DNA of 64,000 nt from Burkholderia catarinensis. GTDB taxonomy: Bacteria > Pseudomonadota > Gammaproteobacteria > Burkholderiales > Burkholderiaceae. Under the pieces are notes generated by a model. The model made no database searches. It saw only the letters and a program-made list of their open reading frames with translations, and was not told the origin of the DNA. The position numbers and the translations under genes were made by a program. Of this stretch, positions 33,686 through 44,963 are shown in pieces (within the stretch, counting starts at the first letter, position 1; each line of letters begins with the position of its first letter). Location: the NCBI RefSeq assembly GCF_001883705.2, contig NZ_MDEQ02000002.1, positions 248,001-312,000 on the forward strand. Reading direction: 5' to 3'.

Positions 33686-34705
33686 TCAGATCTTCATCGC
33701 GCGCCGCTGGTTGCGACGATACTGGTCGAACAGCACCGCGAGCAACAGAATTCCGCCGCGTATCAGATATTGGTAGAAGGTCGGCACGTTCAGCAGGCTC
33801 ATCGCATCCTGCACCGCGCCCATGATCAGCACGCCGACCAGCACGCCGGAAATCGTCGCGACGCCGCCCGTCAGCGACACGCCGCCGAGCACGCATGCGG
33901 AGATCACGCCGAGCTCGAGGCCGACCGACGTCTTCGGATCGCCGAGGCTCATCCGCGACGCGAGCATCACGCCGGCGAAACCGGTCACGAGCCCCTGCAG
34001 CACGAACACGGCGATCTTGATGCGCATCACCGGCAGCCCCGCGAGCAGCGCGGCCTCGCCGTTGCCGCCGACGGCCAGCACGTTCTTGCCGAACACCGTC
34101 TTGCGCAGCAGGAAGCCGAACACGATGAAGCCGACGATGTTGCTCCAGATCGGATACGAGATGCCGAGGAACGAGCCGGCTCCCAGCTCGAAGAAGCGTT
34201 CCTCGGAGATCATCACCGCGTCGCCGTTCGACGTGATGAACGCGAGCCCGCGCACGACTTCCATCATCGCGAGCGTGACGATCAGCGAGTTGATCCGGTA
34301 GCGCGCGATCAGCACGCCGTTCACGAGCCCGACCGCGCCGCCCGCGAGCACGCCGGCCGCGGTGCCGAACAGCACGCTGTGCGTCGCGGTGATCAGCGTC
34401 GACGCGACGACGCCCGAGAACGCGACGATCGACGCGACCGACAGGTCGACCTCGCCGAGCGCGAGCACGAACATCATCGTCACCGCGATCGAGCCGATCA
34501 GCGTGACCGACAGCAGCAGGCCCTGGATGTTGCGCGGCGTGAGGAAGTCCGGCACCGTCAGCGACAGCGTCGCGAACAGCACGAGAAACACCATCACGAT
34601 GCCGGAGCGGTTGATCAGCTGCCACACGCCGCCGCGCGCTCGCGCGGGCACGGCGGCAGCATCGGGGGACGGGGAAGTGCGTTGGGGTTGCATTGCCTGG
34701 CTCAT
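33686..34705 (-). CDS. araH: sugar ABC transporter permease, AraH/RbsC type
   Basis: A 339-residue inner-membrane permease with eight to ten hydrophobic segments. Family hallmarks are GLLLSVTLIGSIAVTMMFVL, ALGEVDLSVASIVAFSGVVA (the conserved acidic turn), and the EAA-like loop GGNGEAALLAGLPVMRIKI before the C-terminal helices. It forms the channel for the ATPase at 34737-36299 and the binding protein at 36321-37334. ATG at 34703-34705 is chosen; a GTG nine codons upstream and an ATG four codons downstream are also possible. L-arabinose is inferred from the linked enzymes. Confidence 0.85.
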   Translation of the reverse strand: MSQAMQPQRTSPSPDAAAVPARARGGVWQLINRSGIVMVFLVLFATLSLTVPDFLTPRNIQGLLLSVTLIGSIAVTMMFVLALGEVDLSVASIVAFSGVVASTLITATHSVLFGTAAGVLAGGAVGLVNGVLIARYRINSLIVTLAMMEVVRGLAFITSNGDAVMISEERFFELGAGSFLGISYPIWSNIVGFIVFGFLLRKTVFGKNVLAVGGNGEAALLAGLPVMRIKIAVFVLQGLVTGFAGVMLASRMSLGDPKTSVGLELGVISACVLGGVSLTGGVATISGVLVGVLIMGAVQDAMSLLNVPTFYQYLIRGGILLLAVLFDQYRRNQRRAMKI

Positions 34706-34736
34706 AACGTTTGCATTCCGGTTGAACAGCACGCCG

Positions 34737-36299
34737 CTAGCGCGGCAGCGCGAGCTTGATCAGCGCGTCGGGCGTCGCTTGCGCCTTCGCGACCTCGCCC
34801 GCGATCCGTCCTTCCTTCATCACGACGATCCGGTCCGACACGCCGATCACCTCGGCCAGATCGCTCGACACGAGGATCACCGTGCGGCCCGCTTCCGCGA
34901 GTTCGTAGAACAGGTTGTAGATTTCCGCGCGCGCGCCGACGTCGATGCCGCGCGTCGGCTCGTCCATCAAAAACACGTCGATGCGCTCGGCCAGCCAGCG
35001 CGCCAGCACGACCTTCTGCTGGTTGCCGCCGGACAGCGCGCCGATCGGCGTGTCGCCGTCGCGGGTCTTGATCGCGAGCCGCTCGATGTAGCGTTGCGCG
35101 AGCTCGCGCTCGCGCCGCGTATCGAGCAGCACGCGCGCCGGGCTGAAATGACGGCGCGCGCTGATGTTCAGGTTGTCGGCCACCGACGCGATCGCGACGA
35201 TGCCTTCCTGCTTGCGGTCTTCCGGGCACAGCGCGATGCCGGCGCGCACCGCGTCGCGCGGGCTGCCGAACGCGACACGCCGCCCACCCAGCTCGACATG
35301 CCCCGCGCTCGGGCGCACCGCGCCGTACAGCAGCTTCATCAGCTCGGAGCGGCCGGCGCCGACGAGCCCGAAGAAGCCGACGATCTCGCCGCGCCGCGCG
35401 GTGAACGACACCGGCTCGGATAGCCCGGGCCCCGCCAGCCCCTTCGCCTCGATCAGCACGTCGCCGGCCGTGCGCGGCCGGTAGCCGTACACGTCCTCGA
35501 TCGAGCGGCCGACCATGCAGCCGATCAGCCGGTCGCGGTCGAGATCGGTGACGGAATCGAACGTGTCGATGCGGCGGCCGTCGCGAAACACGGTCACGCG
35601 GTCGCACAGTTCATAGACTTCTTCCATCCGGTGCGTGACGTAGATGATCGCGCGGCCTTCCGCTCGCAGCGCGCGGATGATCCGGAACAGCTGCGTGGTT
35701 TCGCGCGCGGACAGCGAACTGGTCGGTTCGTCGAACGCGATCACGCGCGCGTCGCGCATCAGCGCCTTGCCGATCTCGATCATCTGGCGCTGACCGATCG
35801 ACAAATACTTCACCGGGATGCCCGGATCGATATGCTCGCCGAGCCGCTCCAGCGCATCGAGCGCGCGGGCGGCGAGCGTGCGTTCGTCGACCACGCCGAG
35901 CCGGCTCGGCAGTTGCCCGAGCATCAGGTTCTCGGCGACCGTCAGCTCGGGCACCAGATGCAGCTCCTGGTAGATGATCGCGATGCCGGCCTCGAGCGCC
36001 GCGCGCGTCGACGCGAAGCGCTGCACCGTGCCGTTCAGCGTCAGCGTGCCGGCCTGCGGCTGGTTCACGCCGGACAGCACCTTCAGCAGCGTCGATTTGC
36101 CCGCGCCGTTCTCGCCCATCAGCCCGTGCACCTCGCCCGCGCGCACCGACAGCGACACGGCGTCGAGCGCACGCACGCCCGGGAACGTCACCGTGATGCC
36201 GTCGAGCGCGAGCAGCGGGCCGCCCGGCGGCGGCGCGCCGGCATCGGCAGCGGTGTCGTCGTCGTTGCCGGACACGGCCGTCATCGTCTGCGTCGTCAT
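34737..36299 (-). CDS. araG: sugar ABC transporter ATP-binding protein with two nucleotide-binding domains, AraG type
   Basis: A 520-residue duplicated ATPase. The first domain has Walker [10 protein letters not shown], signature [15 protein letters not shown] and Walker [15 protein letters not shown]; the second has a degenerate Walker [13 protein letters not shown] but intact [15 protein letters not shown] and [20 protein letters not shown]. Such degenerate second sites are normal in the monosaccharide (CUT2) class. ATG at 36297-36299 with GAGG ten bases upstream. It lies 21 bases after the binding protein and 31 before the permease. Confidence 0.9.
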   Translation of the reverse strand: MTTQTMTAVSGNDDDTAADAGAPPPGGPLLALDGITVTFPGVRALDAVSLSVRAGEVHGLMGENGAGKSTLLKVLSGVNQPQAGTLTLNGTVQRFASTRAALEAGIAIIYQELHLVPELTVAENLMLGQLPSRLGVVDERTLAARALDALERLGEHIDPGIPVKYLSIGQRQMIEIGKALMRDARVIAFDEPTSSLSARETTQLFRIIRALRAEGRAIIYVTHRMEEVYELCDRVTVFRDGRRIDTFDSVTDLDRDRLIGCMVGRSIEDVYGYRPRTAGDVLIEAKGLAGPGLSEPVSFTARRGEIVGFFGLVGAGRSELMKLLYGAVRPSAGHVELGGRRVAFGSPRDAVRAGIALCPEDRKQEGIVAIASVADNLNISARRHFSPARVLLDTRRERELAQRYIERLAIKTRDGDTPIGALSGGNQQKVVLARWLAERIDVFLMDEPTRGIDVGARAEIYNLFYELAEAGRTVILVSSDLAEVIGVSDRIVVMKEGRIAGEVAKAQATPDALIKLALPR

Positions 36300-36320
36300 C
36301 GCGTTCTCGCCTCGCGCCGC

Positions 36321-37334
36321 TCAGATGCCGAGCTCGGCGCGCACGGCCTGCCAGTTCGCGCGCGTCATCAGCTTGCCGCTCGTCTGCGTGTCGGCCGGCG
36401 GCGTCTTGCCGTTACGGATCCAGTCGACGAGATTCTGCGTGCTGTCCTTGCCGTGGTTCGTCGAGCTGACCGCGATCGTCCCGTAGAAGCCGGTCGGCTC
36501 CTTCTTCTGGAATTCGGCGAACGCCTCGCCCGCGCCGTTGATGCCGACGCCGATCACGTCGGCCGACGGGATATGCAGCTGTTCGGTCGCGCGCACCGCG
36601 CCGAGCACGGTTTCCTCGTTCAGCGCATAGACCACCCATTTCTTCACGTTCGGATGCCGTGCGAGCACGGGCGCTGCCGCGCTGAAGCCGCCTTCGTCGT
36701 CGGTGGTCTTCTGCGGCGCGTCGAAGATGTTCTCCTTGCGGAAGCCGTTCGCGAGCAGCGCCTGCGTCGCGCCGTCGGTGCGCAGCTTCGCGGTCGGCAG
36801 CTCGTAGTTCGTGATCCGCAGCGCGCCGACTTCCTCGGGCTTCCAGCCGCGCCGCTTCATCTCGTCGGCGATCGCCTGGCCGACCTGGTTGCCGATCTTG
36901 ATCGCCGACATCCCGAGGTGCGGCACGTTCGCGATCGGCTTGCCGGTCGAATCGACGAGCTGGTCGTCGACGGTCACGAACTTCATGTTGTAGCGCTTCG
37001 CGCGTGCGGCGATCGCCGGGCCGAGGCGCACGTCGGGCGCGCAGATCACGAAGCCCTGCGCGCCCTGCGAGCCGAGGTTGTCGATCGCGGCCAGCACCTT
37101 CTCGCCGTCGGGCGTGCCGATATTCACGACCGAGAAATTCTCCTTCTGGCCGAGCGCGGACGCCGCGTTCTGCTCGTTGATGAACCATGCCTGCTCGGGC
37201 ATCTTCACCAGGAAGCCGATCTTCAGCGGCGCGTCGGCGCGCGCGGCGCCCTGCATGCCGAGCGGCGCGATGCAAAGCGCGGCCAGCAGCGCGCGCAACG
37301 TGTGTCGGCGAATCGTGTGAGTCGTGCGGTTCAT
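36321..37334 (-). CDS. araF: periplasmic sugar-binding protein, AraF type
   Basis: A 337-residue exported binding protein (signal peptide 1-34, ending GAARA-DAP). The mature part matches the L-arabinose-binding branch of CUT2 proteins: LKIGFLVKMPEQAWFINEQN, VNIGTPDGEKVLAAIDNLGS, MKFVTVDDQLVD, VVYALNEETVLGAVRATEQ, and IGVGINGAGEAFAEFQK. ATG at 37332-37334 with AAGGAG seven bases upstream. It follows the sugar dehydrogenase gene by 74 bases and leads the transporter genes. Confidence 0.9.
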   Translation of the reverse strand: MNRTTHTIRRHTLRALLAALCIAPLGMQGAARADAPLKIGFLVKMPEQAWFINEQNAASALGQKENFSVVNIGTPDGEKVLAAIDNLGSQGAQGFVICAPDVRLGPAIAARAKRYNMKFVTVDDQLVDSTGKPIANVPHLGMSAIKIGNQVGQAIADEMKRRGWKPEEVGALRITNYELPTAKLRTDGATQALLANGFRKENIFDAPQKTTDDEGGFSAAAPVLARHPNVKKWVVYALNEETVLGAVRATEQLHIPSADVIGVGINGAGEAFAEFQKKEPTGFYGTIAVSSTNHGKDSTQNLVDWIRNGKTPPADTQTSGKLMTRANWQAVRAELGI

Positions 37335-37408
37335 TTGGTGTCTCCTTGAAGTCGGCTCGTGCCGTAATGATTCGTCGTGCGCGGTCGCGCCGAAGCGCGC
37401 CGGCAAGT

Positions 37409-39293
<1,885 letters not shown>

Positions 39294-39404
39294 GTTTCGC
39301 GTCCTGCGCCGGCCTCGGTGGTCGGCCGTCATGCGTTCACGGTTTTACGTTGCGCGGGCCGGCAGCCCGCAACCGGCCGCGGCGCACGTCGCGCCGCCTG
39401 CCGC

Positions 39405-41156
39405 TCAATGCGAATGGCTCGGCACTTCCGCGCCGCGCGTGCCGACCAGGAAGTCGAGGTCGCACCCCTCGTCGGCCTGCAGCACATGGTCGATGTACAG
39501 CCGCGCGTAGCCGCCCTTGCCGAGCTGCCCGGCCACGCCCGGCGCCGCGGTCGGATCGACGTCCGACAGGCGGTGCTGAAGTTCGTCATCCGTAATGTCG
39601 AGATGCAGCGTGCCGGCCTCGCAGTCGAGTTCGATCCAGTCGCCGTTGCGCACGGCCGCGAGCGGCCCGCCTGCGGCGGCCTCCGGCGCGACGTGCAGCA
39701 CGACCGTGCCGTACGCGGTGCCGCTCATCCGCGCGTCGGAAATCCGCACCATGTCCTTCACGCCCTGGCGCAGCAGCTTCGGCGGCAGCCCCATGTTGCC
39801 GACTTCCGCCATGCCCGGATAGCCGCGCGGCCCGCAGTTCTTCAGCACGAGCACCGAGCTTGCGTCGACCTCGAGTGCTTCGTCGTTGATCGTGGCCTTG
39901 TAGTGTTCGAGGTTCTCGAACACGACCGCGCGGCCGCGATGCTTGAGCAGCTCGGGGCTCGCCGCCGACGGCTTGAGCACCGCGCCGCGCGGCGCGAGAT
40001 TGCCGCGCAGGATGCAGATGCCGCCGTCCGCGATCAGCGGCCGGTCGAGCGGGCGGATCACCTCGTCGTCGTAGTTCGGCGCCTCGCGCACGTTGTCCCA
40101 CAGCGACTTGCCGTTCACCGTCAGCGCGTCCGGGTTCGGTAGCAGCCCGCCTTCGCCGAGCCGGCGCAGCACGGCCGGCAGCCCGCCCGCGTAATAGAAC
40201 TCCTCCATCAGGAAGCGCCCCGACGGCATCAGGTCGACGATCGTCGGCGTGTCGCGGCCGATGCGCATCCAGTCCTCCAGTTCGAGCGGCACGCCGATGC
40301 GGCCCGCGATCGCCTTCAGGTGGATCACCGCGTTGGTCGAGCCGCCGATCGCCGCATTCGCGCGGATCGCGTTCTCGAACGCCGCGCGCGTCAGGATCTT
40401 CGACAGCACGAGCCCTTCGAGCGCCATCTCGACGATGCGGATGCCCGACATGTGCGCGAGCACGTAGCGGCGCGAATCGACGGCCGGAATCGCCGCGTTG
40501 TGCGGCAGCGCGACGCCGAGCGCCTCGGCCATGCACGCCATCGTCGACGCGGTGCCCATCGTGTTGCAGGTGCCGGCCGAGCGCGACATCCCGGCTTCGG
40601 CCGACAGGAAGTGATGCAGGTCGATCTCGCCGGCCTTCAGCGCTTCGTGCAGTTGCCACACGGCCGTGCCCGAACCGATGTTTTTGCCTTCCAGCTTGCC
40701 GTTCAGCATCGGGCCGCCGGACACGACGATCGCCGGCACGTCGCAGCTCGCCGCGCCCATCAGCAGCGCGGGGGTCGTCTTGTCGCAGCCGGCGAGCAGC
40801 ACGACCGCGTCGATCGGGTTGCCGCGGATCGCTTCCTCGACGTCCATCGATGCGAGGTTGCGCGTGAGCATCGCCGACGGCCGCAGGTTCGATTCGCCGT
40901 TCGAGAACACCGGGAACTCGACCGGGAAGCCGCCCGCCTCGGAGATCCCGCGCTTCACGTGCTCGGCGAGCTTGCGGAAGTGCGCGTTGCACGGTGTCAG
41001 TTCGGACCACGTGTTGCAGACGCCGATGATCGGCCGGCCGTCGAACTCGTGATCGGGGATGCCCTGGTTCTTCATCCAGCTTCGGTACATGAAGCCGTTC
41101 TTGTCATTCGTGCCGAACCATTGGGCGGAGCGCAGCCTGGGTTTTGTTGCCGACAT
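39405..41156 (-). CDS. L-arabonate dehydratase-like IlvD/Edd-family Fe-S dehydratase
   Basis: A 583-residue IlvD/Edd enzyme. The cluster cysteines are C56 (SELTPC), C124 (LLAGCDKTTPA) and C197 (RSAGTCNTMGTAST), the set that holds a [2Fe-2S] centre in sugar-acid dehydratases; magnesium-binding acidic residues and the GRFLMEEFYYAGGLPAVLRR segment, specific to pentonate dehydratases, are present. It dehydrates L-arabonate to 2-keto-3-deoxy-L-arabonate. AGGA lies six bases before the ATG at 41154-41156. First gene of the seven-gene minus-strand operon and divergent from the LysR regulator. Other pentonates or D-galactonate/fuconate are possible substrates. Confidence 0.87.
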   Translation of the reverse strand: MSATKPRLRSAQWFGTNDKNGFMYRSWMKNQGIPDHEFDGRPIIGVCNTWSELTPCNAHFRKLAEHVKRGISEAGGFPVEFPVFSNGESNLRPSAMLTRNLASMDVEEAIRGNPIDAVVLLAGCDKTTPALLMGAASCDVPAIVVSGGPMLNGKLEGKNIGSGTAVWQLHEALKAGEIDLHHFLSAEAGMSRSAGTCNTMGTASTMACMAEALGVALPHNAAIPAVDSRRYVLAHMSGIRIVEMALEGLVLSKILTRAAFENAIRANAAIGGSTNAVIHLKAIAGRIGVPLELEDWMRIGRDTPTIVDLMPSGRFLMEEFYYAGGLPAVLRRLGEGGLLPNPDALTVNGKSLWDNVREAPNYDDEVIRPLDRPLIADGGICILRGNLAPRGAVLKPSAASPELLKHRGRAVVFENLEHYKATINDEALEVDASSVLVLKNCGPRGYPGMAEVGNMGLPPKLLRQGVKDMVRISDARMSGTAYGTVVLHVAPEAAAGGPLAAVRNGDWIELDCEAGTLHLDITDDELQHRLSDVDPTAAPGVAGQLGKGGYARLYIDHVLQADEGCDLDFLVGTRGAEVPSHSH

Positions 41157-41235
41157 CGTCAGTCCTGTGGTGACGGGATACCGGCGCAGTCTAGGCAGAA
41201 TTTTGATAACTGGCTAATGACGTTTTTGGCGATTA

Positions 41236-41257
41236 CGATATCGATTCCGATATCGAT
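41236..41257. promoter_or_regulatory. duplicated palindrome in the arabinose divergent promoter
   Basis: The self-complementary 10-mer CGATATCGAT occurs twice, separated by TC, so the whole 22 bases form a direct repeat of palindromes. It lies 14 bases before the LysR start and 80 before the dehydratase start, the usual position of a LysR recognition site controlling both directions. Confidence 0.65.
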
Positions 41258-41270
41258 ATAAACCCGTACC

Positions 41271-42221
41271 ATGCCCGATGCCAGCCCGTGGGGAAACCGC
41301 GGCCGCCTGAAGACCCGCCAGCTCCTGCTGGTCGTCGCGCTCGCCGACGAAGGCAGCATTCATCGCGCGGCGGCCGCGCTGAACATGACGCAGCCGGCCG
41401 CGTCGAAGCTGCTGCGCGAACTCGAGGAATCGATCGGCGCGGTGCTGTTCGAGCGCCTGCCGCGCGGGATGCGGCCGACGCTGTACGGCGACGCGCTGAT
41501 CCGCCACGCGCGCGCGGCGCTCGGCAGCCTCGACCAGGCGCACGAGGAACTGGCCGCGCTGAAGGCCGGCCATCTCGGCCATGTGGCGGTGGGCGCGATC
41601 ACGTCGCCGGGCCTGCGGCTCGTGCCGCCGGCCGTCGCCGCGGTGAAGGGCACGCATGCGGGCCTGCACGTGTCGGTCGAGATCGACACCAGCAACGTGC
41701 TGCTCGAACATCTCGCGCAGGACAAGATCGACATCGTGCTCGGCCGGCTCTCCGCCGAGCACGACAAGCTGCGCCTGCGCTACGAGCCGCTGACCGGCGA
41801 ATCGGTGGCCGCGGTCGTGCGGCCCGGCCATCCGCTGCTCGCGCACGCGCCGCTGTCGCTCGCGGACGTGCAGCGCGCCGCGTGGGTCGTGCCGCCGGCC
41901 GGCAGCGTGCTGCGCCACCGCTTCGAACTCGTGTTCCAGCGCGCGAGCCTCGCGCCGCCGGCGAACCTGGTCGAGACGTCCGCGCTGCTGTTCATCACGC
42001 AACTGCTCGAGCAGAGCGACATGATCGCGGTGCTGGCCGAGGACGTCGCGCATTACTACGCGCGGCACGGGATCGTCACGGTGCTGCCGCTGGAGATGGA
42101 TTGCCGGATGGACGATTTCGGGATCATCACGCGCACCGACCGGCTGCATTCGCCGGCGGTCGCGGTGATGGCCGACGCGATTCGCGCGGCGGCGGGGGAG
42201 GTTTATGGGGTCGCGCTGTGA
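41271..42221 (+). CDS. LysR-family regulator of the arabinose-type cluster (GbpR-like)
   Basis: A 316-residue LysR protein: HTH QLLLVVALADEGSIHRAAAA, LNMTQPAASKLLRELEESIG, then an effector domain (VAVGAITSPGLRLVPPAVAA, DKIDIVLGRLSAEHDKL, DMIAVLAEDVAHYYARHGI). This variant with the KTRQLLLV start and SPGLRLVP is the GbpR branch, which controls sugar-binding-protein operons in response to galactose, arabinose or fucose. ATG at 41271. Divergent from the dehydratase-led operon with a 114-base shared spacer containing the duplicated palindrome. Confidence 0.88.
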   Translation: MPDASPWGNRGRLKTRQLLLVVALADEGSIHRAAAALNMTQPAASKLLRELEESIGAVLFERLPRGMRPTLYGDALIRHARAALGSLDQAHEELAALKAGHLGHVAVGAITSPGLRLVPPAVAAVKGTHAGLHVSVEIDTSNVLLEHLAQDKIDIVLGRLSAEHDKLRLRYEPLTGESVAAVVRPGHPLLAHAPLSLADVQRAAWVVPPAGSVLRHRFELVFQRASLAPPANLVETSALLFITQLLEQSDMIAVLAEDVAHYYARHGIVTVLPLEMDCRMDDFGIITRTDRLHSPAVAVMADAIRAAAGEVYGVAL

Positions 42222-42300
42222 CGGTGCGGGGGCCGTTTCGATTCCGGTTTGACCGGAACGCATACGCGCCGCATGACGCGCCTGCTGCCGCGATCGCTCG

Positions 42301-42381
42301 TTACACCCAGGGCGCCGCGAGCCCTTCGGTCTGCAGCGCCCACTGAATCGCGGGGCGTGCCAACACCCGTTCGGCTGGTGC
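42301..42381 (-). pseudogene. possible glutathione S-transferase C-terminal remnant
   Basis: Minus-strand codons end PAERVLARPAIQWALQTEG before a TAA at 42301-42303. ARPAxQxAL is the usual end of the last GST helix. Nothing upstream in this frame resembles the rest of a GST, because that space is taken by the OsmC gene, so this would be a 3' scrap of a deleted gene. The match is short and could be chance. Confidence 0.35.
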
Positions 42382-42386
42382 CGGCC

Positions 42387-42863
42387 TCACGCTGCGGCGA
42401 ACTCGATCACCGGCTCGCAGCGAATCGGGAAGTTGACCGAATTCGCGATATAGCACTTCGCATGCGCATCGTGATGCAGATGCTCCGCCCGTTCGCGATC
42501 GTCGCCGGCCTGAATGGTCACCTGCGGGCGCAGCACGATTTCCGTGAAGCGTCCCGCTTCCGCGCTGTCGAGCATCGTCCCTTCCGCGTTGTCGACATAG
42601 GCAAGCACACGGATGCCGGCCTGGGCGCACAGATGCAAATACCAGAGCTTGTGACACGCCGATGCCGACGCCAGCAGCAGGTCTTCGGGGTTCCAGCGCG
42701 ACGCGTCGCCGCGGAACGCCGCGTCCGACGAACCGGGGATGTCCGGCTTCGAACCGGCGCGGATCACGTGATCGCGGCCATATTCGCGATACCCCGACGT
42801 GCCGGTGCCGCGATTGCCCGTCCACTCCACTGCGACGCGATACTTGTGTTCGCCAGATGCCAT
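42387..42863 (-). CDS. OsmC-family peroxiredoxin-like protein
   Basis: A 158-residue OsmC/Ohr-fold protein. NPEDLLLASASACHKLWYLH contains the first reactive cysteine, and HHDAHAKCYIANSVNFPI the second, resolving one; ITIQAG-type strands (RPQVTIQAGDDRERAEHL) complete the fold. The family reduces organic hydroperoxides or acts on small acyl or thiol ligands. The start is put at the ATG at 42861-42863 (MASGEHKYRV), preceded by GGAGA; an ATG four codons upstream is the alternative. Divergent from the FCD-GntR gene, with a GntR-type dyad between them. Confidence 0.85.
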   Translation of the reverse strand: MASGEHKYRVAVEWTGNRGTGTSGYREYGRDHVIRAGSKPDIPGSSDAAFRGDASRWNPEDLLLASASACHKLWYLHLCAQAGIRVLAYVDNAEGTMLDSAEAGRFTEIVLRPQVTIQAGDDRERAEHLHHDAHAKCYIANSVNFPIRCEPVIEFAAA

Positions 42864-42956
42864 CTCGCTCTCCATTGATGTGGGTTGCTTCGGCCGGGCC
42901 GGATTGCGTTCGACCGAGCCCGCCTGCGGTCGTCATTGTGGCACCGGATTTCCATT

Positions 42957-42966
42957 TGGTATACCA
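42957..42966. promoter_or_regulatory. FadR/FCD-type GntR operator
   Basis: TGGTATACCA is a perfect palindrome of the TGGTNNACCA class bound by FCD-domain GntR regulators. It lies 28 bases before the GntR start and 94 before the OsmC start, so the regulator may control itself and OsmC. Confidence 0.6.
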
Positions 42967-42993
42967 TTATTCCAAAATGAGGAACACGCAGGC

Positions 42994-43635
42994 ATGGAAG
43001 CCAAACTCGACTCCACGGCGGACGCGGTCGCCGCATCGCTGCGGGACATGATCATCAACGGCGAGCTGGCGGCCGGCGAGCGGCTCGTCGAGCGCGACCT
43101 GGCCGACCGGTTCGGCATCAGCCGGATTCCGATGCGCGAGGCGATCCAGCGTCTGGAACGCGAAGGATTGCTGGACATCTTCAGGAATCGCGGCGCGGTC
43201 GTGCGCATGCTGAGCGCGTCGGACGTGCAGGAAATCTACGACCTGCGCGCGCTGCTCGAAGGCGACGCGATCTACCGGAGCGTGAAGCGGCTCGACGACG
43301 AGACGCTCGCACGCGCCGAACTCGTCCATCGCCTGCTCGGCGATGCGACCGTGCCGCGCCGGCAGGGCGAGCTGAACCGCGAATTCCACGCGTTGCTGTA
43401 TTCGTGCTGCGGCAACGCGCGGCAGTTGAAGACGATCGCGGAGCTGCGCAGCCAGGTCGAACATTACGAGCGCCTGCAGGCCACGTTGCTCGCGGATACC
43501 CCATCGTTCCAGGTCGAGCATGCGGACATCCTGCAGGCGTGCCGCGAACGCAATGCACGCGCGGCACGCTCGATGACGGTCGCGCATCTCGAATCGGCCA
43601 GGAGCATCGTCATGCGGCTTGTCGAAGGCGGGTGA
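42994..43635 (+). CDS. GntR-family regulator with FCD ligand domain
   Basis: A 213-residue regulator. The winged helix is GERLVERDLADRFGISRIPM, REAIQRLEREGLLDIFRNRG; the all-alpha FCD domain has ASDVQEIYDLRALLEGDAIY, ELNREFHALLYSCCGNARQL (a metal-binding D/E and His arrangement) and VEHADILQACRERNARAARS. Such regulators bind carboxylates or similar metabolites. AGGA lies a short distance before the ATG at 42994. It converges on the LacI gene and is divergent from OsmC. Confidence 0.85.
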   Translation: MEAKLDSTADAVAASLRDMIINGELAAGERLVERDLADRFGISRIPMREAIQRLEREGLLDIFRNRGAVVRMLSASDVQEIYDLRALLEGDAIYRSVKRLDDETLARAELVHRLLGDATVPRRQGELNREFHALLYSCCGNARQLKTIAELRSQVEHYERLQATLLADTPSFQVEHADILQACRERNARAARSMTVAHLESARSIVMRLVEGG

Positions 43636-43740
43636 GGACAACCCCGCGCATGCAGTTCGCCACGCCGCGACCGGCTCTGTAACGGACTGCGCCGACGTTG
43701 CCGGCAAAACCGACGCGATCGGTGCGGCCTCGCGCGATGC

Positions 43741-44775
43741 CTACCGTGTCGCGCTCCCACGCGGCACGTGGCCGGTCGTACCGCGCACCACCAGCCGCGG
43801 CAGCGACGCAATGCGCACGCGCGCTGCATCGTCGAAACGATCGCCCGCCTCGCGCAACGCATTGAGCAGTTCGACCGCGAGGCCGGCGGCTTCGCCGGTC
43901 GGGATCGCGACGGTCGTCAGCGTGGGCCGCGTGTCGCTGGCGAGATGAATGTCCGTGATGCCGACGATCGACAGGTCGTCGGGCACCCGCCTGCCGCGAT
44001 CGGCCGCCGCGTGCATCGCGCCGATCGCCGGCAGGTCGTTGGTCGCGACCAGCGCGGTCAACCGCGGGTGCGCGTCGAGCAGCCACCCCGCCGCGCGCAC
44101 GCCGCCTTCGATCGAATCCGGCTCGGCCGCGACGAGCGACGCGTCGAGCCCCGCTTCGCGCATCACGTCGACGAAGCCGTCGTAGCGCGCCGCCTGTATG
44201 CCGCTCGCCGACCCGCCGACGATCACGCCGATGCGCTCATGGCCGAGCTCGACCAGATGCCGCGTCGCGATCCGTCCCGCCTCGCGGAAATCGATGGCCA
44301 CGCACGGCAAGCCGTCGGGCGGCGCTTCGGGCCGCTCCCACAGGCACAGCACGACCGGCACGCCGCGCCGCGCGACATCGAGCAGATCCGGCAGGTGCAG
44401 GTTCGCGTTGGTCACGAGGATGCCCTCGGAGATCGTGCCGGCAATCTGGTCGAGATACGCACGCCCCTGCAACGGATCTTCGTTCGTATTGCAGACGATC
44501 AGGAACTGCCCGTTGCGACGCACCGCGCGTTCGACCGCCAGCGCGAACTCCGGGTAGAACGGGTTCGCGATGCTCGATACCATCAGCGCGACCGTCGGCG
44601 CGCGCCCTTCCGCCAGCGCCCGCGCGGCGAGATGCGGCCGGTACCCGAGCGCCTGCACGGCTTCCAGCACCCGCGCACGCGTCGCGTCGCCCACCCGGCC
44701 GCGGTCACGCAGCACGTTCGACACCGTCGCGGCCGTCACGCCGGCGCGACGGGCAACTTCATCCAGTGTTGCCAT
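43741..44775 (-). CDS. LacI-family regulator of the galactoside operon
   Basis: A 344-residue LacI/GalR repressor. HTH: MATLDEVARRAGVTAATVSN, hinge helix RARVLEAVQALGYRPHLAAR, then a periplasmic-binding-like core (VALMVSSIANPFYPEFALAV, GVPVVLCLWERPEAP, VVATNDLPAIGAM-type LVATNDLPAIGAMHAAADRG). Divergent from the ABC/beta-galactosidase operon; the spacer contains a perfect 18-base palindrome typical of LacI operators, so repression relieved by a galactoside or galactose is likely. Confidence 0.88.
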   Translation of the reverse strand: MATLDEVARRAGVTAATVSNVLRDRGRVGDATRARVLEAVQALGYRPHLAARALAEGRAPTVALMVSSIANPFYPEFALAVERAVRRNGQFLIVCNTNEDPLQGRAYLDQIAGTISEGILVTNANLHLPDLLDVARRGVPVVLCLWERPEAPPDGLPCVAIDFREAGRIATRHLVELGHERIGVIVGGSASGIQAARYDGFVDVMREAGLDASLVAAEPDSIEGGVRAAGWLLDAHPRLTALVATNDLPAIGAMHAAADRGRRVPDDLSIVGITDIHLASDTRPTLTTVAIPTGEAAGLAVELLNALREAGDRFDDAARVRIASLPRLVVRGTTGHVPRGSATR

Positions 44776-44910
44776 CGTTGCCCACTATATGAGATACCAA
44801 TCCAGTATTTGCTTCGCTCACCGAAGCGGCGCACTATCGCCGCACACCTTGCCGCCCGACCGACGGGCGCGACTCGGCCGCGATCGCATCGGCGCTTTTT
44901 TTGATCGCGA

Positions 44911-44928
44911 TGATTAAGCGCTTAATCA
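44911..44928. promoter_or_regulatory. LacI-family operator
   Basis: TGATTAAGCGCTTAATCA is a perfect 18-base palindrome with the central CG step of LacI/GalR sites, 36 bases upstream of the ABC ATPase start. It is positioned to block transcription of the operon. Confidence 0.8.
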
Positions 44929-44963
44929 AGCATGACGGCGCATTAAAACATGGAGCGGAGACA

